Of a DNA stretch of 64,000 bases, positions 12,882 to 25,400 are shown one piece after another. A program made the translations under genes and the position numbers. Within the stretch, counting starts at the first letter, position 1; the number at the start of each line of letters is the position of its first letter. The DNA is from Impatiens glandulifera (taxonomy: Eukaryota > Streptophyta > Magnoliopsida > Ericales > Balsaminaceae). The DNA lies in the NCBI RefSeq assembly GCF_907164915.1, contig NC_061864.1:4795389-4859388 (forward strand), given 5' to 3'. The notes beneath the pieces were generated by a model, which made no database searches, was not told where the DNA came from, and worked only from the letters and a program-made list of their open reading frames with translations.

Positions 12882-14030
12882 AATGGATGAAGGTAAGTTT
12901 CAAATAATCATCTCTGCTTATAAAATAAACATACTATTAAAAGCTATTGGTTTTCTTAATAGAGGATAAAATATAGAGAGACTAGAAAAGTCTGCCTTGC
13001 TTGCTTGGATTTAGTGTTTATTATTATTATTATTACTTACAGTTGGCCATTAATCATCTTCATTTCTTTGATATACACAGATTTGATAAATTGGACCCAT
13101 ATATATATTTAATCTTTATAGACAACAAATACTTTTGAATATTTTTTTGTCATTGGTTTTTCTTAATTTGCTTGCATATTAATGTTTCTGTCTGTAAGCT
13201 TATATTATATATTAATCATGTTTAGTGGGACCAGTAACACATTATTATTGTTATTATTATGGCCATTTCTAAGGAAAATAATAGGCTAATCTTTCTCCAC
13301 TCAAATCAAGATTTCACATAAAATGAGATCTCATCAAATGGGATGGTTGAGACAGATAGGTCTTGTTTGATTAATTTTAATAACTCCATGCTTATTTTCA
13401 AAGGTTTTTTTTTCAAGGGTTATTGAAAAATGGTGTTTTGAGTAAAATGATTTTTTTTATAAAAACAGCAATAGTTTTTATATTTTGATTGATAATTTAA
13501 ATGATTTGATTTATGAGGAAATTATTGATTGGATATTGATTTATTTAGTAACCAACCATCTCATATTGTATGGTAGTGGTTAGGTTCAAATAACCTTTTT
13601 TTCCATGTATATTGAAAATAGTGTGATTTGTGTAAAAATGATTTTTAGAAGAACCCACATCAAACAATAATCTTAGACCCAAAAAAAATGATCCACTTTT
13701 TTTATATATTTTTTCACCCTGATTTCATCTTATTAAAATTAGAATTCAAGTGATCTGTTTTTTCTTATAAATAAATTGGTTTTCTAGAATTTTTTTTATA
13801 TATGTTATATAAATTGTTTTTATATTATGATCTAGATAAAGTTCATTTTTTTGCTTAATTTAATACAAAACAATTATTTTTCCTGGATTATGATGTAAAG
13901 TATTTTTTTGAACTGTGATTTATTTTCTTAGCCTAATAAATATAGATACTTTTTAATTCATCACAAAATAGCTCAGTGTAAAGGTTTTTTTTTTGTTGCA
14001 CCGGAGGTAATTTAATTTTATGAAATTATC
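12882..14030 (+). other. 3' flank of the PPI-like gene; possible 3'UTR intron 12893-13080
   Basis: Eleven bases after the stop there is a consensus donor (gatgaag|gtaagttt). A matching acceptor lies at 13079-13080 (atacacag|attt) after a T-rich stretch, so a 188-bp 3'UTR intron is plausible. The rest to 14030 is AT-rich without a gene. A weak TIR-like pair (ggtcttgtttga near 13361 and its complement near 13672) was seen but lacks a target duplication. Confidence 0.4.
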
Positions 14031-14223
14031 TAAGGTCTTGTTCGGTTCTAGGTTATTCAGATAACTTAAAAAAAAATTCAAACATTATTTCACTTTCCTT
14101 TTTATCTATAAAATTAATCAAATTATTTTTATTTATTTATACATACATACTTTTTTAAAATTATCACTAATTATTATTATTTTTTTTATATTATTTTAAT
14201 AACCCAAACATAACCAGACCTAA
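14031..14223. mobile_element. Tourist-type MITE, TAA target duplication
   Basis: The element spans 14034-14220 (187 bp), flanked by TAA at 14031-14033 and 14221-14223. The left end ggtcttgttcggttctaggt pairs with the right end, whose complement reads ggtctggttatgtttgggtt. Both arms continue into 'tatt'. Short length, TIRs and a TWA duplication fit a Tourist (PIF/Harbinger) MITE. Confidence 0.7.
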
Positions 14224-15000
14224 GCTTTTGAGTTATGTAATGATTAATTACAATAAAAAAAATTATAAAGAGTAATAGGGTTGGAATCACCTCTAAAAAA
14301 TTGTTTTTTTACTATGAAAAGAGAAAATATCCTTTTAATAATTTAGGTTTTAAATTGTTACATATTATTTTTTCTCTTATCATTTTTAAAAAATTATTAG
14401 TTAGGTTATCTCTTGAACATTTATATAGAAACAGATTATGAATTAGTTGACTCTTCAAAAATATTAGTTTCTATTTAAACTCGGTGATCAAAATTATGTT
14501 ATTTTTTAAAAATTATTATTTTATTTTTGTTGTTATGAAAATACAAATTAAATTGATTGAATTAAAATAAAAATATTTAATTTAAAGCAACAATTATTGA
14601 GGGAAAGGGGACATGTATCTGCCGACGACTGACCGCCCGTACAAACTGATCGGTGGGTTGGTAACTTTGTATTGTCCTTTTTCTTTTTATTGTCGCCCTT
14701 ATTTGTTTAGAGAAAAGTAGTTTTTGAGATGAATATCTAAAATAACAAAATATTTTAATCAATTATTGAATCAAAATTATTTCATTTAAAATTCAAAATA
14801 GATGCAGATCATTACTCAACCCCAAAATTGTGTTATATAAAAAAGATAGAAGGATAAAAAGTGGGTGGGTTAGCAGCGATTTATAAAATAAGAATTTTTA
14901 TTCCCTCCAACTAGAGGTGAATATCTTCAACCCGATCGAAATCATGGATCTCCTCAAACAATAAATTTTGCGCATAATTGAATGCTTAAGTATATTTGCG
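14224..15000. other. Intergenic, no gene recognised
   Basis: The region is AT-rich. A small minus-strand ORF at 14577-14762 (61 codons) has no recognisable domain and is probably chance. Confidence 0.5.
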
Positions 15001-15470
15001 AGCTATATGTTTAACTCGTCGGAATTAATCGTACTCTATAAGAGGAGTGGAATCTAGCGTCTAAAACTAAAATAAAAGGATGAATAAATAAATATTTATT
15101 TGTATTAGTATAATATATAATTGAACTGTCAATTAAATAGTTTTCTATTATATTTAGTTAAATAATACCGTCTCTTTAAAAAATAATTTTGAGCTCATAT
15201 TACCTGTTTAGTATTTCTTCAGACGTTAAGTTATGGTTAATGTTTAATCCGTGAAAATTAATCGCATTTCATAATAGAAGTGGAATAACGTTCTAAACAA
15301 AAATAAAAAATTAAAAGGATGAATAAATAAATATTTATTTGTACTAGTATAATATATATAATTGAACTGTCAATTAAATAATTTTATATTATATTTAGTA
15401 AAATAATACCTTTTTTTTAAGTACTTTTGAGCTCACATGACATTGGACTTGTTAAATATTCCTAAATTAT
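15001..15470 (+). repeat. Diverged tandem duplication, unit about 235 bp
   Basis: Copy 1 (about 15001-15230) and copy 2 (about 15231-15470) share an ordered series of blocks. These are 'attaatcg', '(t/g)aggagtgg/agaagtggaat', 'ggatgaataaataaatattt', 'ttgaactgtcaattaaat', 'ataatacc' and 'ttttgagctcac/t'. The central 60-70 bp is nearly identical and the flanks have diverged. No coding potential was seen. Confidence 0.7.
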
Positions 15471-15957
15471 ATTCGAATAATTAAATAGAATCAATCATTT
15501 CATTTTGATCCGGTCCTTTATTATTGTAAAAGAAAATTGTGTGAACTAATATTTATTTAATAAATGTGCTTTTAAATTCCTCATAATTTATTTATTCATA
15601 TATATATATATAAATCCTTAAATAAAAAGAAAAAAATGGGTAAATGACCAATGATAATTGGAATTTCTTTGTACCAAACCGATATGTTTATAGTTTAACT
15701 CTAGTGAACGTTCTATGACATAAATTTTATTAAATGTATTATAATATTTAATTATTGAGTTACTTGGATTGGTAATGAATACGGTGTAATAAGTCTTAAT
15801 CATTTTGAACATAAGAAAATTTAAAAAATATATATTTATTTAATTTTGTTAGAAAAGAAAATTAAAATATAAAAATAGTTAATTCATATGATTAAAAATT
15901 AAAAATATAGTTATTAACCCAGTAGTGATTCATCTCTTCAAAATGGTGGAGAATTTG
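15471..15957. other. Intergenic, no gene recognised
   Basis: AT-rich with a short TA run near 15600. A 64-codon minus ORF (15618-15812) shows no family features. Confidence 0.5.
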
Positions 15958-16561
15958 TTAGACCATCTCCAACTCATAAATCCATTCTTAAACCCAAAAT
16001 GTAGTAAACATCAATTAAACACCAATTCATCTCTAACCCAAAAATTCATTTTCAAACTCAAATTCTTACACTAATTTTTTAACTTTATTAATATTATCTA
16101 TATATTTATCAACTTTACATATTTAATCTCAATCTTTTTTCATTCCTTTAATAAAATTAAATAAAATTAATTATATATCAATAAATCATACACAATAAAA
16201 AAATTCAATAATATATTTAAATAAACAATATAACTTAAAATAAAAAATAAAATAGATAAAATTTCAAGTATAATATAATTTAATAATTTAATTATACATT
16301 TTAAAAATATTATAACTTTTTATTTTAAAATTAAAAATAAAAAACTAAATTAAATATTTTAAATAATTTATAAACAAGTTTAATATTTAAATTAAATGAT
16401 TTAAAAATTTATAAAAAAAAATTGGGAAATGAACAGTATATACACAAATATGCCTTTTTTTTTTAAAAGGGAGTAAAATCCATTTTGCTGTTGGGTTTGT
16501 CGAACGGTTGGAGGGAAATATGGGTATGGGTTTGCGTATGAGTTCGTTGGAGATGCTCTTA
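15958..16561. mobile_element. PIF/Harbinger-like MITE, TTA target duplication
   Basis: The element spans 15961-16558 (598 bp), flanked by TTA at 15958-15960 and 16559-16561. The left end reads gaccatctccaactcata. The complement of the right end reads gagcatctccaacgaactca, followed by 'acccatac'. The terminal motif is the same as in the 1884-2726 element, so the two probably belong to related families. The core is AT-rich and non-coding. Confidence 0.7.
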
Positions 16562-18258
16562 TCCCCTAAATGAGCTAAATGCTAAGACATCATTTAAAAT
16601 GAGTATATTTAAAAATTTATGTGGAGTATAAGGCTAGTTTGATTCCGTTTATTCTCAGTTTATTGACACCAGCTTATTCAGTTTATTCTATAGTACGTTG
16701 GATATGATATTAACTTATTTAATTATTAAATTTTTATTTTTTTTTATATTTTAATATTATTTAATAGTTAATATTATATATATTTTAAAATAAATTATAT
16801 TAATATATTAATTTTTATAATTTTTTTTGTTAATATATAATTTTAAATATTAATAAATGACTTAAATTAAAAAATAATATATCATAAAGTAAATTATATA
16901 AATAAAAAAAATAATTTATTATTATATACATTTTTCACATTTATTTTCATATATTAAGGCTAGTTTATTTTCACAACACTCTGCCTCTAACCTAATCTTT
17001 TAATTGTTCATTTATTTTCGAGCTCTCTCACCCTTTTTTTTATTATCGGGCATTTCAATTATAATTCGATACATTTAGATAATTAAGGTTAGTTTAATTT
17101 TTAAAACTATAATTATAAATAAAAAAAGTATAATATTTTTATATTTTGTTTAATTATTTTATATATTAAGATACATATATTATAAATAATAAATAAAAAT
17201 ATATTTTAAATGTATGTTTTTTTATTATAATAATTTTATATAAAAATATTATAAATATATGAAATAAATGAGAGAGAATTAATAAAATGATTAGAGAGAG
17301 ATTAAATTCATGAAAGCGAATGAATAAAATGATTAGAAATAAATGAAATAGAATGAATAAAAAAATATTTTAAAATAATAAGAGAAAAAACGCTGAGATT
17401 ATAATCTTAAACTTTGAGGAAGGAGATAGAGAGAAAACTGAGTTTAAACGAAAAATGTGTTTAATTATAATTTTTTACATGAGCTTATTACGCAAAGTTA
17501 CTGTGCCAACTTATTACACAAATATCTATACACAGCTTATAAACGCTAAATCAAACAAGTTCTATATACTTTTTTTTAAAAAAAAATTACATTTAAAAGG
17601 ATGTCTTGACCTTTGGCCCATCCAATGGCACATCGGATTATCCCTCCATCAAATGACCTCAAATCCGCTTTTAAAAAATCAAAACATTTATTAAAAAATT
17701 GAGAAAAAATATGGCAAGTTAATTTGAATTAATGATTGCATAATCAAAACTAAAAAGCATTAGAATTCTCAAATTCTACTGATTAAATAATTATTGCAGT
17801 AACAATTACATCTCATATTTAATAGAAGTTATAGAGAATCTCACGTGATAGAGTTTAAATTGGAAATGAATTGACATATATTTATTTTTCAGGGTATTCA
17901 ATAAAACATTTATTTTTCAGTTAGGAAAGTTTATTATAAATATGTATCTTCTTACAATTTTATCATTTGATCATAATGAATAATCTTGCTCTTTCTTTGG
18001 TAGGTGGATGTAAATATTTTATTGAACCACTATAAAATCTTGTATTATTCTATTATTATTTCATTGCTTGTTTTTTAAAAAGTTTTAAAACATTATCGTT
18101 TCACAGAGATACAAAAATATTTTGCAAGTTTGATTTGTTTAGTTGTTAGTCTATCAACATATTATTCCTCTCCCTCGACACTAAAAAATGAAATTATATA
18201 TTTGTTAATAAATTATATAAATATTGATTATGATGTTGGTGGGTTAGATTCCCACTTT
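16562..18258. other. Intergenic, no gene recognised
   Basis: Long AT-rich stretch. The 79-codon plus ORF at 17455-17694 has no recognised domain, and its T/A-rich codon mix matches the surrounding non-coding DNA. Confidence 0.5.
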
Positions 18259-18360
18259 GAGAAAGTAAATATTTTGGATCCTTTGAAATGTCAACCGTTG
18301 CATTTTAATGAGAAAGTAAATATTTTGGATCCTTTGAAATGTCAACCGTTGCATTTTAAT
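18259..18360 (+). repeat. Perfect 51-bp tandem duplication
   Basis: Unit 18259-18309 is repeated base for base at 18310-18360. Each unit contains a BamHI-type ggatcc hexamer. Perfect identity in neutral-looking DNA suggests a recent duplication. Confidence 0.95.
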
Positions 18361-19776
18361 TTCTTATAGTATACAGTGGGCTCTATTAATAGTGTGTTAC
18401 ATGATGGGCAGACAAATGTGTAATGGGAATCATTATTGAGAGGAATCTTCTTCTTAGTACATGCAACTTTACTATACCACTTAACTCTATCAACTTGTAT
18501 TTTTTTTTTATTGTACTTCAAATTAAATTAAATTATTTTTTTTACTGTCACTATACCTAGTGAACCCAAAATATCTTAGTAAAAATTTATTTGTTTTAAA
18601 ATTTTCTAATAATCTTATATATTGGGTTGTCAATAAACAACATACTGTTATCAATAACATTTTTATGATAATAATATTTCAGATTGTCTTACACCATAAA
18701 ACTGGGTTTGAATTAGGGTTATTTGAATTTTAATTTGTTTAATTATTAGAATATTATTTTATATTTATATTTATATTTTTACAAAAATAAAATAAATATA
18801 TTTCAGTTAATGAAATTAATAATTTGATGATTAAAATGATAATATCGTGATAAAAATAATTTATAAAAAACTCCAAAAAAGAATCTAAAAAAACACAGAT
18901 CAAATAAACTAATTATTTTCTATAAAAATATTAAAGTTTTGAATTCCATTTTTATTGAGAATTTTTGTAAGATTTTGATGGTAGATAATCTATAAAATAA
19001 TGTGGATTGTTTGAATAATCTTGTTTCTTTTAAATTTTGAAATAGTTTATTGGTAAGAAATTTAAAATATAATAATAATAAAATATAATATTTTAATTAA
19101 TAAATTAAATAAAATGAAGGAAAGATCGTGTAATTTAATTTTTAATTAAAATTCTCAACCCGATAAAATAAATATTACAAGATGAATAACTTACTTTCTT
19201 AATATATATCACAAACTCTCATATCATAGATTAATATAATTAAAATAAATATCAACTCCTATTATTCAAAAAAAACACTCATACTATTCACCAAAATCAG
19301 TCTCACAAAAATCATCAATCAATTCTATTGACTTCAATATAGACATCAATATTGTTCCCTTTATATCCTTCTCGGTATCTATTTCATCCAAGTTTACAAT
19401 TTTAAAATTTATATCCACAACAAATATTTATAAAATAAAATTTTAGTAATTTATATTATTGATAAATTAATAAGTAATATAAAAAAAAAAATTATTATTA
19501 TTATATTAGGAGACTTCAATGTTATATTATGCTAACTCTTTTCTGAATGTCTCAAATTCGTGATTAAAATTAGAAACTCTTCTGAAATTCAATTATGAGG
19601 TGAAGAACTCCAAATCAATTGGATTGTAAGCATTTCTAACAACCATATATAAAAATTTATCAAGTATAATTATTAAAAAAATATATAATCAAAATGTAAG
19701 AATTAAAATGTAAGAATTAATTTGATATCAAGTACATTTGTTATAGTACTAGCTAGTTCAAGTAGATGTAGAGCTT
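18361..19776. other. Intergenic, no gene recognised
   Basis: AT-rich; no ORF with similarity and no clear paired termini. Confidence 0.5.
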
Positions 19777-19872
19777 GAGGTGAATGAAAAAATTTATCAT
19801 TTTTAATATCTAGAACTAAAAATTGAGGTGAATGAAAAAATTTATCATTTTTAATGTCTAGAACTAAAAATT
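19777..19872 (+). repeat. 48-bp tandem duplication, one mismatch
   Basis: Unit 19777-19824 is repeated at 19825-19872 with a single A/G difference in the 'taatatctag'/'taatgtctag' segment. Non-coding. Confidence 0.93.
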
Positions 19873-19994
19873 GATAATTTATCAACATGAGACTAGAAAT
19901 ATGTAAATGTAATTGAAAAAAAAAAACATAGTGAGAGTAACTGAGAAAGTGATAAATAAAAAATAGAAGAAGTGATTTTTGTAAAGTAGGATAA

Positions 19995-20170
19995 ACTCGC
20001 TGGTTAACTAGGGCAGTTGGATATCCGGTCCAACCGCCGAATTGACCTTGTTTAACTGGGTTTATTGCATTTCCGATTTTTTCATCAACCCAACCCGGTT
20101 AGATGACCAGTTCATCGGGTTTGCCGGTCCGACCGCCGCGCCGGGCTGAGTTTCAAAACTGTGACGCAAT
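19995..20170. repeat. GC-rich 'ccggt...aaccg' dispersed-repeat fragment
   Basis: About 170 bp stand out as GC-rich in an AT-rich field. They hold repeated motifs of the type ggttaactagg, ccggtccaaccg, aacccggttag and ccggtccgaccg. Such CCGGTT/GACCGG-rich segments are common as dispersed repeats in plant genomes. It ends near a poly-A run of about 20 bases (from 20178). A polyadenylated retroposon fragment is one possible origin, but this is not demonstrated. Confidence 0.4.
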
Positions 20171-21059
20171 GTTGACAAAAAAAAAAAAAAAAAAAAATAA
20201 AATAATTAAATCTCTTGTCTCTCTTTAACCCTTTCTTTTTCTTTTTCACATAATACCAACTCATTCTCTTCTCCAATTTTTTTTTATCACTTTTCTATAT
20301 ATATTAATAAAATGTTAACTATATAGACTTTTTTTTTAAATACAGTTTTCAATAAAATGAAAAATGCATTATCCAAGTACAAGTAATAATAATAGAGAAG
20401 ACTAGTAAAAAAGTAAGGGAATAATGAATTGATTGAGTGCCCAAACTCATAAAAAGTGTGAAAAAAAGCACTATGAATGATCAATTCTAGCACAGTTTTA
20501 CACCACACATTCAATTAAACTGAGGCCTAAATGGAGCACGTTTAAATAACATATTTTTAATCAAATACAACCCAATACAAATTCTAAGTAAAAAAATGTT
20601 TAATGCACTTGAGTTTTATCATATTATTTGATAAAAATAATAATATTTGAATTATGGTGCTTAATTATTTGAAAAAAAAATCTAAACCCTCCAAAGATAT
20701 AGTGGTCTATCTAGAGTCAAACAATCAAATAATATTTTAGGTAAAAAAGTCTCTCTCATATTTTACATAAAGTCCAAAAGAATAGATACTAAACAAGGCC
20801 TTGTTTGAGAACATATATTATCTAAATCAAAAGGTTAAAATATCTCCAATAATAAAATAATAAAAGAAGAAGAGATAATAGATCCAATTGCTATTTAAAC
20901 CTTTAAACCTTGAATTTGAGTTATTTTTATTTAACTAGACTCAAATTATGAATGGTATAATATGATTCCAATCATCACAATTTTAATCATTTAAGATTTT
21001 TTCATAACTTGAATAACATTTATCTTATTGTATTTAACATAATATTTTAATGTTCTTAA
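20171..21059. other. Intergenic, no gene recognised
   Basis: Begins with the poly-A run, then AT-rich DNA. The 75-codon minus ORF at 20287-20514 has no family features. Confidence 0.5.
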
Positions 21060-21640
21060 TTAATTTATCATATCTGTAAAAATAAAATAATAAATCTCTA
21101 TCTTTTTCGATTTTTACAATTATATCCATACATTACACATTTTTAAGATATCTAAACCTAAACCGTATTCGTATTCGACAATTTTAAATGTGTATATCCA
21201 AAAAAAATACTTAATTTAAAACACAAATACGTCCAAATTGATATAACATATACAAAGTTATGTCGTTACGATTTATTTTAAAAATAAATACCAAATCTAT
21301 TTCAGTTCAAATTTTCTCAAATCTTTTCTTAGATTTCACATCTTGTTAATCACGGAACCAAATTCCGACAAAAATAATTTTCAATTTAAAAAAATAAGTT
21401 CAAAATATCAATTTATTTAAGAACATGATAAATTAATTAAAAAAATAAGAATGATACGTCAAATAAGAAAACTAACCTTTAGTGTGATTTTAGTCATCGA
21501 TCTCTGGAATAGTTAAAATTTTGATAATTCGAGTTTCATACGACACAATTCAAAGTTTGACCTCCATCAGTATAAACGAACAAAATTCAAGCTTCTAATA
21601 ACAATTGGATTAACTAATAACATAAATAATTTTATGAGAA
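21060..21640 (+). repeat. Dispersed repeat family, copy 2
   Basis: It parallels 1200-1760 in order: a 'tacgtccaaatt' block, 'tctcaaatctttt', 'aattaattaaaaa', 'atacgtcaaat', 'gttcgag/attcgagtttcatacgacacaattca'. Same orientation as copies 1 and 3, and strongly diverged. Confidence 0.45.
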
Positions 21641-21899
21641 TTTGAATGATGATATCAAACAAGTCCTTCATTGAGACTGTAAATTATTTAGTCGTGTTGA
21701 GTGTTCTTTTTTACCCCTCAAAAAAGAGAAGAAGAGGGAGAAGGAAGAGATTAACTAACTTTAGAGCTTGGAAGCGTAATGGATTGATTCTTCATGGACG
21801 GCTACACGTTTGGTTTAGCCCAAGCACTTGATCGAATTTACAAATCCAGCCAATCAGAAACCACAAGATGGAGAAGGTGGAGAAAGCAGATGTTTTTGT

Positions 21900-22438
21900 C
21901 CCCCCTTCTCCAGTTAGAGAGAGAAAAGTAAAAAAGAAGATAACACGACAACTTCTTTTGCAGTGCACAGAGGCTTTCTCTTCCATCTAACTTGGACCCG
22001 TCTTCTTCTCCTCTCTGTATTCTTGGATTGGATGATTTTATGAACTTTCATAGCTGATTTCGGACTTCTAGGACCTCAATCTGTGGAGATCTGAAGAAGA
22101 AGAAGTAGTAGAAGATTGGTTGTTTAGATTCGATTCTCCTATTAAGGGTTTGGAATATCTGATTAACTCTGGACTGGACTCCAGTGTTCCAGCCTTCCGG
22201 GTGTTCTTCTCTCTTCCGATTCCTGCTTTTCAGTTGAGATGTAAGTTCAGTTTTTCTCATAAAGATTCTCTTTTCAGGTTCTTAACTTGGGTTAATTTCG
22301 ATTTGTAATTAAATGCTATAAATGAGGGTTCTTGATTGCAGAAATCCCCTTTTTCTCTTTTGATCTGTCTAATTACCTATAAATACATGTCATCCCTCTG
22401 CAGATCAAGAGGCTTAGTGTTGTACTATAGAGAATTTA
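21900..22438 (+). other. 5' leader of the SPL14-like gene, with a 163-bp leader intron
   Basis: Pyrimidine-rich leader DNA precedes a donor at 22241 (gagat|gtaagttc). An acceptor lies at 22402-22403 (ccctctgcag|atcaag). The predicted leader intron is 22241-22403, and the ATG at 22439 lies 35 bases into the next exon. A 62-codon ORF at 22120-22308 crosses this donor and is not a gene. Confidence 0.6.
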
Positions 22439-25400
22439 ATGGAGGAATTGGGTACTCAAGTTGCTCCTCCCATATTCGTGCATCAAAATCTCGCTGGTCG
22501 ATTTCATGATGGATTCACACAGCCATTGGCAAAGAAACGTGCCATGACCTTTCAAGGTCCTGGATTTCATCCCCAGCAGTTTCAAAACCAGGCTGGACAC
22601 TGGAATTCCAGTGTCTGGGGTTGGGACAGTGTTGGTTTTGCTGCTAAACCGTTGAACCATCCGGTTAATGAGGTGAATGAAACCCTAAGCTTAAATCTAG
22701 GCGGAAATGGAAGAGGAAGTGGAACTGGTAGTGGCAATGGAAGCGGCTGCTCGACGAATTCAGTTGAAGAGACGGTTTCAAGGCCTGGAAAGAAGGTTCG
22801 ATCTGGTTCGCCCTGTGGAAGCAACTATCCTAAATGTCAGGTCGATGATTGCGGTGAAGATCTGTCCAATGCTAAAGAGTATCACCGCAGACATAAGGTT
22901 TGTGAAGGTCACAGCAAGTCAAGTAAAGCTATGGTGGGAAATCAAATGCAAAGGTTCTGTCAGCAATGCAGCAGGTTTGTGCTCAGATCTATAAATTGTC
23001 AGTCTCTGTTCTTTACAAGTTTGAAATCACATTTGTTTATCTCGACAGGTTCCATCTGCTTACCGAGTTTGATGAAGGGAAGCGAAGTTGTAGACGCAGG
23101 CTCGCTGGGCACAACAAGCGAAGAAGGAAAACTCAAACTCAAACCGAAGATGCTTCCTCACAAAATTTAATCCCCAAAACCCATGAAAACAACACCAGTC
23201 CTGCTAATTTGGATATTATTAACTTGCTAACCGTTTTAGCTCGTGCTCAAGGTGAAAACGATGCTGGCATTTGGAAGTTGGTTCGATTCTTGTTTTATAT
23301 TATTAATCATAAAACTGACTCTTGTCTTGAAACTAGGGACTAATGAAGAGAAGGGCATCAGTTCCTCAATAGCAACCAACAAAGACCAGCTGATCGAGAT
23401 TCTTAGAAAGATAAACTCACTGCCTTTGCCAACTTCTTCTGGCATTACTCCAACAAATCAGACGTGTCTGGACAATTTCTTATTAAACTCAAGTGCATCT
23501 TCTCAATCAACCAAGGACCTACTTGCTGTATTATCTCAAGGAAACATCCAAAGAAGTAGTGCTGATAAAAACAGCAAGAATTCATATCATCCAGATCAAG
23601 CCTTAGATTGTACTGTGCAAAAGAGTCCTGCAACAGTTTGGGGCGGAGAGAGAAGCAGCAGTAGCTATCAGTCTCCTTGTGAAGATGCTGATAGCCACAT
23701 CCAAGGAAGACCATCAAATGTACCTTTGCAGCTTTTTAGTTCATCTCCAGAAGGCAACAGTCCATTGACTGGGAGAATATACTCTTCGGACAGCAGTAAT
23801 CCCATGGATGAATCATCACCTTCATCTTCTCCTCCTGTTGAACAGAGCCTGTTTCCAATGCATACGTACAGAGAGACTGAACTTGTAAGGGCGGCGTCAA
23901 ACAGTCTGAAGGCTAATAATAATGTGAATTTTGAAAAAGGTAGAGCTGGATATGTCAAAACTTCCCTTGATCTCTTTGGAGAGTCGATCACAGCCAGCGA
24001 AAGTGGTCTATATCATCATGGAGAGCACACAACGTCATCTGGATCTGATCATTCACCTTCTAGCTTGACCTCCGAGTCAAAGGTATATTAGTGTTTATTT
24101 ACTTTACCAAATATGTGTTGATTTGGACTAAAATGATCTTTGATGTTCTAGGAGCGTACTGGTAGAATAAGTTTCAAATTATTTGATAAGGACCCAAGTC
24201 ATTTACCAGGCACTTTGAAAACTCAGGTGAGTCGGGCTGGCTAATTCTTTGTTAGGTAATATGAATGCGACCAATCCATTTCAAGATGTAATGATCTCTA
24301 TTTTGTTTCCTTTCTTGTAGATCAATAATTGGCTCTTAAACAGCCCTTCAGATATGGAGAGCTATATCAGGCCTGGTTGTGTCTTCCTATCTGTTTACTT
24401 GTCAATGCCATCATCTTCATGGGAACAAGTGAGTGAATACTTACACACCTTTTCCTTTATCTGTTTACATGTTAATTCTAACCATTTTCATTTGTTTGGC
24501 TTCCTGCAGCTAGAAGAAAACATTCTTCAGCGTATCAATTCTTTAATCCATAATCCTGGCACCGACTTCTGGAATAAAGGGAGGTTCATAGTTCAAACGA
24601 ATAAGCAGTTGGCATCGCATAAAGATGGTGAGTAAGAAAATCATAAATATCAAGTTCTTAAACAAATATTTTGTCCCTAATGTTCTTATGTTATCTATCT
24701 CCAGGAAGAGTTCGACTTTGCAAATCCTGGAGAGCAACATCTAACACACCTGAATTATTCCACGTTTCCCCTTTGGCAATTATGGCTGGGAAAGAGACCT
24801 CTCTTCTATTGAAAGGAAAAAACCTGAATGCTCCTGAGACCAAGTAATGTTTGACTTGTGCAAAGAATTTTTTTTACTTGTATATTTGATTTGAGGATTC
24901 AAAGTTAATTATTTATTAATTTGCAGGATTTATTGCACTTACATGGGTGGGTACATATCAATGGGTTCGGCTTCCCAAAAAACTGAGCAAGATGAGCTAA
25001 CTTTGGATAAGTTCAAAATTATGGGAGAGTCTTCTGGCGTACTTGGTCGATGTTTCATTGAGGTGGTGGACGACACTTGAAAACATTTTAACCTTTTAGG
25101 CTGAGTCTTTTTGCTGCATAAAGCTTTTAAAATTACTCAAATTACTCTTCGAGAAGCTAAATTAACTTCTATCATTTTGAAATTTATCAGTTCAAATTGA
25201 GTTCTAAATCTATCCATGTCTGCTAAATTTGTCGAACAGGTTGAAAATGGGTTCAAAAGTGCTGCCAGCTTTCCCATAATAATTGCAGATGCTTCTATAT
25301 GTCAGGAACTGAAAGTCCTTGAATATGAATTCAACAAGGGCCCAAATGTTGACGATCGTATTTTGAATGACCAACTCCTACATTTTCTAAATGAGCTCGG

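Noticed and set aside
13358..13680. Possible Tourist MITE with ggtcttgtttgat ends
   Set aside because: The ends pair only with a 7-base gap and there is no target duplication.
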